Origin: Phocaeicola sp.
Lineage (GTDB): Bacteria; Bacteroidota; Bacteroidia; Bacteroidales; Bacteroidaceae
Assembly (NCBI GenBank): GCA_029257865.1
Contig: JARIAN010000136.1
Location: 1-43,499, forward strand
Reading direction: 5' to 3'
DNA: 43,499 nucleotides
A model generated the notes under the pieces. It saw only the letters and a program-made list of their open reading frames with translations. It ran no database searches and was not told the DNA's origin. The translations under genes were made by a program, and so were the position numbers. Positions 30,623-38,094 of the stretch are shown here, one piece after another. Positions within the stretch are counted from its first letter, which is position 1. Each line of letters starts with the position of its first letter.

Positions 30623-33109
30623 ATGAAAAAATCACTGTTATTGTTTGCCTTGACTGCTTGTGCGCAATGGGGCTATGCTTTTGAAACAGATTATACAAAG
30701 GGACTTTCCGTTTGGTTTGATACCCCTACTAATTTGGATAAAAGAGCTGTTTGGTATGGTAGTCGACCTAATATGTGGAAAGGAGAAAATAAGCCGGAAT
30801 CGGCTGGAGATACTGCCTCTAATCCTGATCCGGGATGGGAATCGCAGTCACTGCCTATCGGAAATGGTAGTTTGGGGGCTAATATTATGGGCTCGGTAGA
30901 AGCAGAACGTATCACTTTCAATGAAAAGACTTTGTGGAGAGGTGGACCGAACACTTCAAAGGGGGCTGATTATTATTGGAATGTCAACAAACAGTCGGCT
31001 CATGTTATCGATGAGATTCGTCAGGCTTTTATGGATGGTGATGATGAAAAGGCAGCTATGCTGACTCGTAAGAACTTCAACAGCGTAGTGCCTTATGAGT
31101 CATGGGCTGAGAAACCGTTCCGTTTCGGTAACTTCACTACTATGGGAGAGTTCTATATTGAAACAGGACTGAGTGTGATTGGTATGAGTGACTACAAGCG
31201 TGTGCTTTCGTTAGATTCTGCTTTAGCTGTAGTACAGTTCAATAAAGATGGTGTTGATTATGAACGCAACTATTTTATTTCTTATCCGGATAATGTGATG
31301 GCAATCCGCTTCAAGTCGGACAAGCCGGGAATGCAGAACCTTACATTCAGCTACATGCCTAACCCTGTATCTACAGGCACAATGAAATCGGTTGGTGCAG
31401 ATGAATTGGAGTATACCGCTCATTTGGACAATAATGGAATGCAGTATGTAGTACGCATCAAAGCTCAGGCAAAGGGAGGTAAGCTGACAAACGAAAACGG
31501 AAAATTGTCTGTCAAAGGAGCTGATGAAGTGGTGTTCCTGGTTACTGCCGATACCGATTATAAGATAAACTTTAATCCTGATTTCAAGAATCCTAAAGCT
31601 TATGTAGGTGTCAATCCGGCAGCTACTACTCGTCAGTGGATAGACGGAGCGGCCGCTAAAGAATATGAAACCTTGTTTCAGTCGCATTATAAGGACTATG
31701 CTTCATTGTTTAACCGCGTGAAACTGTCGCTTAATCCTAAGTTGCAGTCAGTAGCCTTGCCTACTCCGAAGCGCATCGCTAATTACCGTAAAGGCAAGAA
31801 AGATTTCTATTTGGAAGAACTTTACTATCAATTCGGGCGCTATCTGCTTATCTCAAGTTCACGTCCTGGTAACCTGCCTGCCAATTTGCAAGGGGTTTGG
31901 CATAACAATGTAGATGGGCCATGGCGTGTGGATTACCACAATAATATTAATCTGCAGATGAACTATTGGCCGGCTTGTACTACCAATTTGTCTGAATGTC
32001 AGCTTCCATTGATTGATTTCATTCGTACTTTGGTGAAGCCTGGAGCAGTAACTGCCAAGTCTTACTTCGGGGCGAGAGGATGGACAGCTTCCATCTCCGG
32101 TAATATTTTTGGGTTTACCGCTCCGCTGATTAGCGAAGATATGTCATGGAACTTCAATCCGATGGCTGGCCCTTGGTTGGCAACTCATGTATGGGATTAT
32201 TATGACTATACCCGCGACTTGGGTTTCTTGAAGAATACTGGTTATGACTTGATAAAGAGCAGTGCCGATTTTGCAGTCGATTTCTTGTGGCATAAGCCGG
32301 ACGGTACCTATACCGCTGCACCTTCTACTTCGCCAGAACATGGTCCGATAGACCAGGGGGCAACTTTTGTGCATGCTGTAATTCGTGAGATATTGCTTGA
32401 TGCAATTGAAGCAAGTAAAGTGCTTGGAGTAGACAAGAAAGAACGCAAGCAGTGGGAAAATGTACTGGTTAAGTTGGCTCCATATCAAATAGGTCGTTAC
32501 GGACAGTTGATGGAATGGTCGAAAGATATTGATGATCCTAAAGATGAACATCGTCATGTGAATCACTTGTTCGGGCTGCATCCGGGACGCACGCTTTCTC
32601 CTGTTACAACTCCAGAATTGGCTCAGGCTGCTAAGGTGGTATTGGAACATCGTGGTGATGGAGCTACCGGATGGAGTATGGGATGGAAATTGAACCAGTG
32701 GGCAAGACTTCACGATGGTAATCATGCTTATACCTTGTTTGGCAATCTGCTGAAGAATGGTACACTCGATAACTTGTGGGATACTCATGCCCCTTTCCAG
32801 ATTGACGGCAACTTTGGTGGTACTGCCGGAGTTACTGAAATGTTGATGCAGAGTCACATGGACTTTATTCACTTGCTTCCGGCACTTCCGGATGCTTGGA
32901 ATGAAGGTTCTATTTCCGGTTTGTGTGCGAAAGGTAATTTTGAAATCGACATCGACTGGAAAGACGGCGCATTGCTTCAGGCTACAGTAAAGTCAAATGC
33001 TGGTGGAAAATGTGTGTTGAGATATAAAGACAGCAGTCTTACACTGAACACTGCCAAAGGAAAGGTTTATCGCGTTGCAATGAAGAACGGAAAACTGGCA
33101 AGAGCATAA
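30623..33109 (+). CDS. Exported GH95 family alpha-L-fucosidase-like enzyme
   Basis: An 828-residue exported enzyme with a signal peptide (cleavage near YAFETD). It has the GH95 layout: an N-terminal beta domain (SLPIGNGSLGANIMG, ITFNEKTLWRGG), an (alpha/alpha)6 barrel and a C-terminal beta part. The catalytic positions of Bifidobacterium AfcA are matched by Asn441 and Asn443 (HNNINLQMNYWP), Glu572 (STSPEHG) and Asp728 (QIDGNFGG). GH95 enzymes mainly remove alpha-1,2-linked fucose by inversion; some act on L-galactose. It directly follows the GH123-like gene, and together they could trim fucose and GalNAc from host glycans. A strong terminator closes the unit. No SusC/SusD pair or regulator is nearby. 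Confidence 0.92.
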   Translation: MKKSLLLFALTACAQWGYAFETDYTKGLSVWFDTPTNLDKRAVWYGSRPNMWKGENKPESAGDTASNPDPGWESQSLPIGNGSLGANIMGSVEAERITFNEKTLWRGGPNTSKGADYYWNVNKQSAHVIDEIRQAFMDGDDEKAAMLTRKNFNSVVPYESWAEKPFRFGNFTTMGEFYIETGLSVIGMSDYKRVLSLDSALAVVQFNKDGVDYERNYFISYPDNVMAIRFKSDKPGMQNLTFSYMPNPVSTGTMKSVGADELEYTAHLDNNGMQYVVRIKAQAKGGKLTNENGKLSVKGADEVVFLVTADTDYKINFNPDFKNPKAYVGVNPAATTRQWIDGAAAKEYETLFQSHYKDYASLFNRVKLSLNPKLQSVALPTPKRIANYRKGKKDFYLEELYYQFGRYLLISSSRPGNLPANLQGVWHNNVDGPWRVDYHNNINLQMNYWPACTTNLSECQLPLIDFIRTLVKPGAVTAKSYFGARGWTASISGNIFGFTAPLISEDMSWNFNPMAGPWLATHVWDYYDYTRDLGFLKNTGYDLIKSSADFAVDFLWHKPDGTYTAAPSTSPEHGPIDQGATFVHAVIREILLDAIEASKVLGVDKKERKQWENVLVKLAPYQIGRYGQLMEWSKDIDDPKDEHRHVNHLFGLHPGRTLSPVTTPELAQAAKVVLEHRGDGATGWSMGWKLNQWARLHDGNHAYTLFGNLLKNGTLDNLWDTHAPFQIDGNFGGTAGVTEMLMQSHMDFIHLLPALPDAWNEGSISGLCAKGNFEIDIDWKDGALLQATVKSNAGGKCVLRYKDSSLTLNTAKGKVYRVAMKNGKLARA

Positions 33110-33141
33110 GATGCTGAGTTGCCTGTTACTGGCTTTTATTC

Positions 33142-33187
33142 CTTTATCTCTTTCTTTTTCTTAGGAAAGAGATAAAGTTTTTTTTGT
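33142..33187 (+). terminator. Intrinsic terminator after the GH95 gene
   Basis: CTTTATCTCTTTC (33142-33154) pairs perfectly with 33165-33177. A long T-run follows. Confidence 0.93.
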
Positions 33188-33316
33188 TTGTAAGAGGGAG
33201 CCGATTCTTGTTGGTCGGGTAAATAGAAATAGAGGTAATTGGAAACGCTTAACACAGACGAAGGCTGTATAAATTGAAAAGTAAGGGAGATTGTTTATTG
33301 GAAATGGACAAAATGT

Positions 33317-33324
33317 TATCTTTG
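33317..33324 (+). promoter_or_regulatory. Bacteroidetes -7 element for the IdeS/Mac-like gene
   Basis: TATCTTTG with TTG at 33298-33300 upstream. It is 31 bp before ATG 33355. Confidence 0.68.
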
Positions 33325-33354
33325 TAGTTATCTGATATAAAGATTTTATGAATT

Positions 33355-34287
33355 ATGAGAATTTTTGGTAAGTGGAAGAGTTATCGGTTTAATTGGAACT
33401 TGTTAGTTTGGTGTGTAAGTTTATTGTTGGCAGGATGTCATCATCATTTTGCTGATGATATTTTATGTGAGGTGCCAGAACAGAACTCCCCAGGGGATAC
33501 AAGAGATGAGTCTAATGTCGTTTTTGCAAGAAATGTAGATAAGAATAAGGGCTGGTATGATGTGGACAAGCGGAAAGACAATCCTGATGATATAATGGCC
33601 TGCTGGTTGATAACTGCCTGTAATATGCTTCAATGGTGGCAAGATGACTACGTGTCTGGGGGTAATAGTCTGCCTTCAAATATACCTAATGGGAAAGGGA
33701 ATGGATTGTACAAGTTGGCTATTTTTGATGAAAGTATTCTGATGTTTAATGATTTGATAAAAGGTGGAACAATCCAAAATGCTTTGTCTTGGTATATATC
33801 AGGTGAGTTTGAAGATATATTGGGGCTCTCTTTTCCTAAGCCTGGGACCGGCGGGTATCTTAAAACTATTTCTGGAGTAGATTATTCTCGTAAAGCATTT
33901 TTAGATGATGGTAAATGGGAGAAACTGGAGGATGACAGCAAGGTTCTTTCAGTTTTTTCTGACGAATTAATGGCTGTGTTGAGTGGAGGAGCTGTAGTGG
34001 GAATGGATATAAAGACACAAGTGGGTTTTGGTGGAAGCCTCCATGCTATTACGTTGTGGGGAGTGGAATTGGATAAAGATAAGAGGGTGAAGAACATCTA
34101 TATAACCGATTCAGATGACTATGAAGAGCAGTTGGTATGCTGTCCTATTTATGTGTATACCGACGAATACACTTCGCTGAAGGAAGTAGCATTTAAGGTT
34201 CCTGCGGGGAAAGCCTATGTGGAGGGAGCCGAATGGGCAGTCATTCGATTGTATTATTTGGCTCCATTTACTCGCTCGCAGAATTAA
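33355..34287 (+). CDS. IdeS/Mac-like cysteine endopeptidase lipoprotein
   Basis: A 310-residue protein with a membrane-type N-terminus and a lipobox (LLAG-Cys28). From about residue 55 it follows the streptococcal IdeS/Mac family (C66-type) closely. NKGWYDVDK matches NQGWYDITK. DDIMACWLITACNMLQWW carries Cys83 at the place of IdeS Cys94. GSLHAITLWGVELD carries His230 at the place of His262. IYITDSDDYE carries Asp252/Asp254 at the place of Asp284/286. All three catalytic positions are thus present. IdeS cleaves the lower hinge of IgG; the substrate here is unknown. The lipid anchor and small size suggest an envelope or surface protease. It is a solitary gene with its own promoter, between a glycosidase terminator and a palindrome-rich spacer, possibly acquired by transfer. 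Confidence 0.82.
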   Translation: MRIFGKWKSYRFNWNLLVWCVSLLLAGCHHHFADDILCEVPEQNSPGDTRDESNVVFARNVDKNKGWYDVDKRKDNPDDIMACWLITACNMLQWWQDDYVSGGNSLPSNIPNGKGNGLYKLAIFDESILMFNDLIKGGTIQNALSWYISGEFEDILGLSFPKPGTGGYLKTISGVDYSRKAFLDDGKWEKLEDDSKVLSVFSDELMAVLSGGAVVGMDIKTQVGFGGSLHAITLWGVELDKDKRVKNIYITDSDDYEEQLVCCPIYVYTDEYTSLKEVAFKVPAGKAYVEGAEWAVIRLYYLAPFTRSQN

Positions 34288-34321
34288 ATAGATAAAGAAT
34301 AGATAGGTAGTATCTAGTTTC

Positions 34322-34333
34322 TTTACCGGTAAA
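34322..34333. repeat. 12-bp perfect palindrome
   Basis: TTTACCGGTAAA, nested between TAAAGAATA (34293-34301) and its complement (34350-34358). It could be a dimeric protein-binding site. Confidence 0.6.
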
Positions 34334-34376
34334 TTTGCTTCGGCTGTGTTATTCTTTAAAATATCTTGGCAGATTC

Positions 34377-34467
34377 TTGAGTTACAACTGGTGATTCATG
34401 AAATGGTGCTTGCGTTTAATAAAACACAATCACTGTTTTATTAAACACTGACGGTAACTCAAGTTAC
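34377..34467. repeat. Compound inverted repeat (9-bp outer, 13-bp inner arms)
   Basis: Outer arms TTGAGTTAC (34377-34385) and GTAACTCAA (34454-34462) enclose a perfect inner repeat: GTTTAATAAAACA (34414-34426) and its complement (34434-34446) around a 7-base loop. The right outer arm overlaps another small inverted repeat, GTAACT-CA-AGTTAC. ATGAAATG occurs twice nearby. No typical terminator T-run follows. Confidence 0.75.
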
Positions 34468-34680
34468 TGTTGGCATGAAATGTTGTATTTTATTAGGCAA
34501 TTTAGCCTTTTTTACTCCGCATCTGAATCTTTAATATGGGTTTTCTAGCAATCACACAACTGCTAAGTCATCTTATTAATATAAGTTCTTGTATTGTCGT
34601 GGTTCAATATTTGCCAATTTAAATTCGTCAATAGTTCTTATTTGTTTTTTTTATAAATTGGACAAGTTTCAAGTTTTCTA

Positions 34681-34688
34681 TACCTTTG
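34681..34688 (+). promoter_or_regulatory. Bacteroidetes -7 element for the LTA-synthase-like gene
   Basis: TACCTTTG with TTG at 34658-34660, 20 bp upstream. It lies 18 bp before ATG 34707, a very short leader. Confidence 0.72.
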
Positions 34689-34706
34689 CATAAAATCTCT
34701 AAAACA

Positions 34707-36668
34707 ATGAAACTTTTTCTCAAAACATTAGGCTATCTGCTTGGAGTGCAGATATTAGCTTTACTTTTTATGACTTGCTTTCGTATAGAGTTCTTTTTCA
34801 GTGTACGTAGTCAGTTGGGTGCAGATGTAGTCGGTCGGACCGGCTGGATTTTTAAATCTTTTTTACATGGAGTGTGGTTTGATAATGTAATAGCTTGCTA
34901 CATAATGGCTTGGCCTTTGGTTGTAGCTTGTTTTGTTTCATTGTTCGACCTATGGCGGAGTTGGATTTATAAAGCCTTCAATTTCTGGTTTGTCTTTTGG
35001 TATACCATTGTTTTTATGGGAGAGGCAGGTAATATTCCTTACTTTAACTATTTCAGCAAATTGTTGAATGCCTCCATTTGGAATTGGACAGAATATGGGA
35101 CTACCACTTTGGGAATGATCTTTGGAGAAGTTTCATATTATATCTATATCATTAGTTTTATCATTGCAGTCGTTTTATTTGGTGTTGCACTTCATATCTT
35201 GAGGGCGCATTTGTTTCGGCTTACAGACGAAAATATTCATGAGATGAGTTTTAAGGGAATTACCTGGCCGATTCGTGGTTGTATTCTTCTTTGTTCAGTA
35301 TTTTTCTTGTCGGCTTGTCTGTTAGGTATTCGCGGTCGCTTGGGTTATAATCCCATCAAGGTTAGCGCAGCTTATTTCTGTACAAGTCCTGTGTTGAATA
35401 ATTTAGGAATAAACCCGGTCTTTTGTCTTTTGACAAGCACTCTGGATGAGATGCGTCCTGAAAATAAGATATTGCATTTAATGGAAAATGATTTGGCCGT
35501 CAGACAGGTACAGCAGTTCTATAGTCGGAATGGAATAGATAGTATTTCACCGATAGCTAGAAAGATTGTACCTCAAGGCAGACCCAATCGGAAAAATGTA
35601 GTAATCATTCTGATGGAGTCTATGTCGGCTAAATTAATGGAGCGTTTTGGAAATACCAAGAAACTGACACCTTATCTGGATTCGCTTTATAGCCAGTCAT
35701 TAAGTTTCGCCAACTTTTATTCAGCAGGAAATCATACCAATCATGGTTTGTATTCCACTCTTTATTCTTTCCCGTCCATCATGTTTCGAAATGCGATGAA
35801 AGGTTCGGATATTCCGGTCTATTCCGGACTTCCTACAGTCTTGAAAGAAAATGGTTATAGCACCATGTTCTTTATGACTCATGAAAGTCAATATGACAAT
35901 ATGAATGCATTTTTTCGCACTAATGGATATGACGAAATCTATGCACAAGAAAATTATTCAAAAGAAAAGATAGTCAATCATTTTGGAGTACCAGATGACT
36001 ATTTGTTTTCTTATGCACTTCCAGTTCTCCGGGAACGTGCGGCACAGGGAGGTCCGTTTATGGCTACCTTACTTACTATCAGTAATCACCCGCCTTATGT
36101 GATTCCGGAGCAATATCAAGACGCAGAATTGCAGCCGGAAGAACAGATTGTGCGTTATGCTGACGATTGTATACGGCAGTTCATGAATGCAGCAACTCAA
36201 GAAGAATGGGGAAAAGAAACCATTTTTGTATTGTTGGGTGACCATGGAAAACTGGTAGGCTCTGCCGATTGTGAACTTCCGGAGTCTTTCAATCATATTC
36301 CGCTAATCATCTATTCTGATGATATTGTGGCTCAAGAACGAATAGATTTTGCAGGTCAGGTAGATGTTGCTCCAACTTTGCTCTCGTTGCTCAATTTGCC
36401 TTATGTGCAAAATAACTTCGGAATAGATTTAATGAATGAGCGTCGTCCAGCTGCATTTTATTCGGCTGATAAAACAATTGCAGCGCGAGATAACCAACGT
36501 TTATATGTATACAATGCAGAAACTCAGACAGAGTTCTGTTATATGCTACATGAAGGGAAACCGCAAGAAACTGTTATGTCGCCTGAATTTGTAACTCTTA
36601 AAAATTATGTTTATTCATTGTTGCAGACTACAGAATATATGGTACAGCAAGGAATGACCACGGATTAG
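34707..36668 (+). CDS. LTA-synthase-family sulfatase-fold membrane enzyme
   Basis: A 653-residue inner-membrane protein. About five hydrophobic helices fill residues 1-225. A periplasmic sulfatase/alkaline-phosphatase-fold domain follows (about 295-600). The metal site is readable: Glu304 in ILMESMSA, the nucleophile Thr344 in GNHTNHGLYST and Asp512-His513 in LLGDHGK. The family includes LtaS of Gram-positive bacteria and phosphoglycerol or phosphoethanolamine transferases of Gram-negatives. In a Bacteroidales cell the likely task is adding a phospho-alcohol group from a phospholipid to an envelope lipid or glycan; the acceptor is unknown. ATG 34707 is chosen; the frame opens earlier with a TTG at 34686 that lies inside the promoter core. 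It is a single gene with a strong terminator. Confidence 0.87.
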   Translation: MKLFLKTLGYLLGVQILALLFMTCFRIEFFFSVRSQLGADVVGRTGWIFKSFLHGVWFDNVIACYIMAWPLVVACFVSLFDLWRSWIYKAFNFWFVFWYTIVFMGEAGNIPYFNYFSKLLNASIWNWTEYGTTTLGMIFGEVSYYIYIISFIIAVVLFGVALHILRAHLFRLTDENIHEMSFKGITWPIRGCILLCSVFFLSACLLGIRGRLGYNPIKVSAAYFCTSPVLNNLGINPVFCLLTSTLDEMRPENKILHLMENDLAVRQVQQFYSRNGIDSISPIARKIVPQGRPNRKNVVIILMESMSAKLMERFGNTKKLTPYLDSLYSQSLSFANFYSAGNHTNHGLYSTLYSFPSIMFRNAMKGSDIPVYSGLPTVLKENGYSTMFFMTHESQYDNMNAFFRTNGYDEIYAQENYSKEKIVNHFGVPDDYLFSYALPVLRERAAQGGPFMATLLTISNHPPYVIPEQYQDAELQPEEQIVRYADDCIRQFMNAATQEEWGKETIFVLLGDHGKLVGSADCELPESFNHIPLIIYSDDIVAQERIDFAGQVDVAPTLLSLLNLPYVQNNFGIDLMNERRPAAFYSADKTIAARDNQRLYVYNAETQTEFCYMLHEGKPQETVMSPEFVTLKNYVYSLLQTTEYMVQQGMTTD

Positions 36669-36711
36669 AACAGATACAGATAATTAAATAATGAGGCTTG
36701 GTAGATTTAGC

Positions 36712-36738
36712 CCGTCAGTTTTTCTGACGGTTTTTTTT
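36712..36738 (+). terminator. Intrinsic terminator after the LTA-synthase-like gene
   Basis: CCGTCAG (36712-36718), TTTTT loop, CTGACGG (36724-36730), then eight T. Confidence 0.93.
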
Positions 36739-37023
36739 AAAACATAGTATATTTCAATGAAAATTTAGTCAAAAAGAACTTATGAGGTTGTTTTCCTGCA
36801 GATTGTTTTGGCATTCCCAATAAATATACCGATATTTAAATCTAATATAGATGAGTCATGTGCAGGAGTTTGTCGTGAATTAGATTTATTGGTGAATTTC
36901 TGTCAAGAATAAGGGCACATCTATTACTCTATTTAATCTATAGAGTAGGGAGGTGATAATTCATCTATTCCAGTTAATGATAGAATATAATAAATGTAAA
37001 TATAAATAATCAGTAAAAACAGA
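36739..37023. other. Leader of the RND efflux operon with inverted repeats
   Basis: About 285 bp without a gene. It holds TACTCTAT (36925-36932) with its complement ATAGAGTA (36940-36947), about 80 bp before the adaptor start. It also holds a wider pair, AAATCTAAT (36838-36846) and ATTAGATTT (36879-36887). No convincing TAnnTTTG core was found. The first repeat could be a regulator site for the pump genes. Confidence 0.5.
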
Positions 37024-38079
37024 ATGAAAAATTATTTCTTTTCGTTAGGTATTGCTACCGCATTCCTCGTTAGTTCTTGTCAGGAAAAAGCAGAAACTAA
37101 AGAGTTTATCCGACCTGTGAAATTGGTGGAAGCTACTTCATTGAAATACATTGAGAAATCTTTTCCGGCAGTAGTTTCTTCAGACCAATTTAGTAATTTG
37201 GCTTTCAAAATGTCTGGCCCGTTGATTGCTATGAACATCCAAGAAGGTCAGCGAGTAAAAAAAGGTACAGTAGTAGCAGAAATAGATAACACCGATTATC
37301 GTCTTGATTTGGAAGCAAAGAAGGCTTCTTATCAGAACGCTTTGTCGCAGTTGAGACGTGCAGAAACTCTATTAACTAAAAATGCCATCTCTATTCAGGA
37401 ATACGAAACCAGCAAAACTACTTATACGAATGCTAAGTCGGTGTATGAATGTGCAGAGAGCACGTTGTATGATACAAAACTTCGTGCCCCTTTTGATGGT
37501 TTTATTCAGAAAAAATATGTGGAAAATTACCAGCGTGTTCAGCCTGGTCAGGAAATTGTTTGCTTGATTAATCCTAAGAAGATTCAGGTTCAGTTTAATA
37601 TTCCAGAAACAAACATCAAGTATTTCAGCAGTCCAAACACCACTTATGTAGAGTTTGATACTTGCAAGGGAAAATACTTTAAGGCACGAGTAAAGGAATA
37701 TGTAGAGGCTTCACCTGATGGTTCTGGTGTTCCGGTATTCTTATATATAGATGACCCAGAGTTTGACTTGAACAAATACAACATTTCTGTAGGTTTCTCT
37801 TGCCGGGTAATTGTGAAGATAGAAAACCATAGCGAAGTGAAAGGAGTAGGTGTTCCTTTGTCGGCTATCGTGTTCAATAACAAGTCAAACAGCAAGGCTG
37901 TATTTGTATACAATGAGAAGGAACAGACTGTTCGACAGTGTAATGTGGAAGACAAAGGGGTAATTGTCGGACGTGACGAAGTAATCGTTGAAGGTGACTT
38001 GATGGTAGGCGACCGTGTTGTGTGTGCCGGTAGCAGTAAACTGGTAGATGGCCAGCAGGTAAAAGTATTAACAGATTAA
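37024..38079 (+). CDS. RND efflux periplasmic adaptor lipoprotein (MFP)
   Basis: A 351-residue membrane-fusion protein with a lipoprotein signal peptide (LVSSC, Cys19). The lipoyl-like half (MSGPLIAMNIQEGQRVKKGT) leads into a helical hairpin (LEAKKASYQNALSQLRRAET, ISIQEYETSKTTYTNAKS) and back into the second lipoyl half (LRAPFDGFIQKKYVENYQRV). The beta-barrel and membrane-proximal domains follow. It links the pump to the outer-membrane channel. It is the first gene of a three-gene operon, with the pump gene 15 bp downstream and a TolC-type gene after that. The exported compound is unknown. Confidence 0.93.
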   Translation: MKNYFFSLGIATAFLVSSCQEKAETKEFIRPVKLVEATSLKYIEKSFPAVVSSDQFSNLAFKMSGPLIAMNIQEGQRVKKGTVVAEIDNTDYRLDLEAKKASYQNALSQLRRAETLLTKNAISIQEYETSKTTYTNAKSVYECAESTLYDTKLRAPFDGFIQKKYVENYQRVQPGQEIVCLINPKKIQVQFNIPETNIKYFSSPNTTYVEFDTCKGKYFKARVKEYVEASPDGSGVPVFLYIDDPEFDLNKYNISVGFSCRVIVKIENHSEVKGVGVPLSAIVFNNKSNSKAVFVYNEKEQTVRQCNVEDKGVIVGRDEVIVEGDLMVGDRVVCAGSSKLVDGQQVKVLTD

Positions 38080-38094
38080 TAAAAGGAACTGATA

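Larger units (their letters stand above)
34288..34706. other. Palindrome-rich intergenic region
   Basis: About 420 bp without a credible gene. It carries several inverted repeats between 34293 and 34467 (listed separately), a small terminator-like stem (AGGC / GCCT plus T-run, 34495-34512) and the promoter of the next gene at 34681. Confidence 0.7.

Noticed and set aside
32144-32872. 242-codon open frame antisense to the GH95 gene
   Set aside because: The opposite strand encodes the conserved catalytic core of GH95; the antisense product has no protein-like features.
34377-34462. Invertible promoter (phase-variable switch)
   Set aside because: The outer arms are only 9 bp, and the next gene's promoter (34681) lies outside the segment. 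A read-level inversion test could reopen this.
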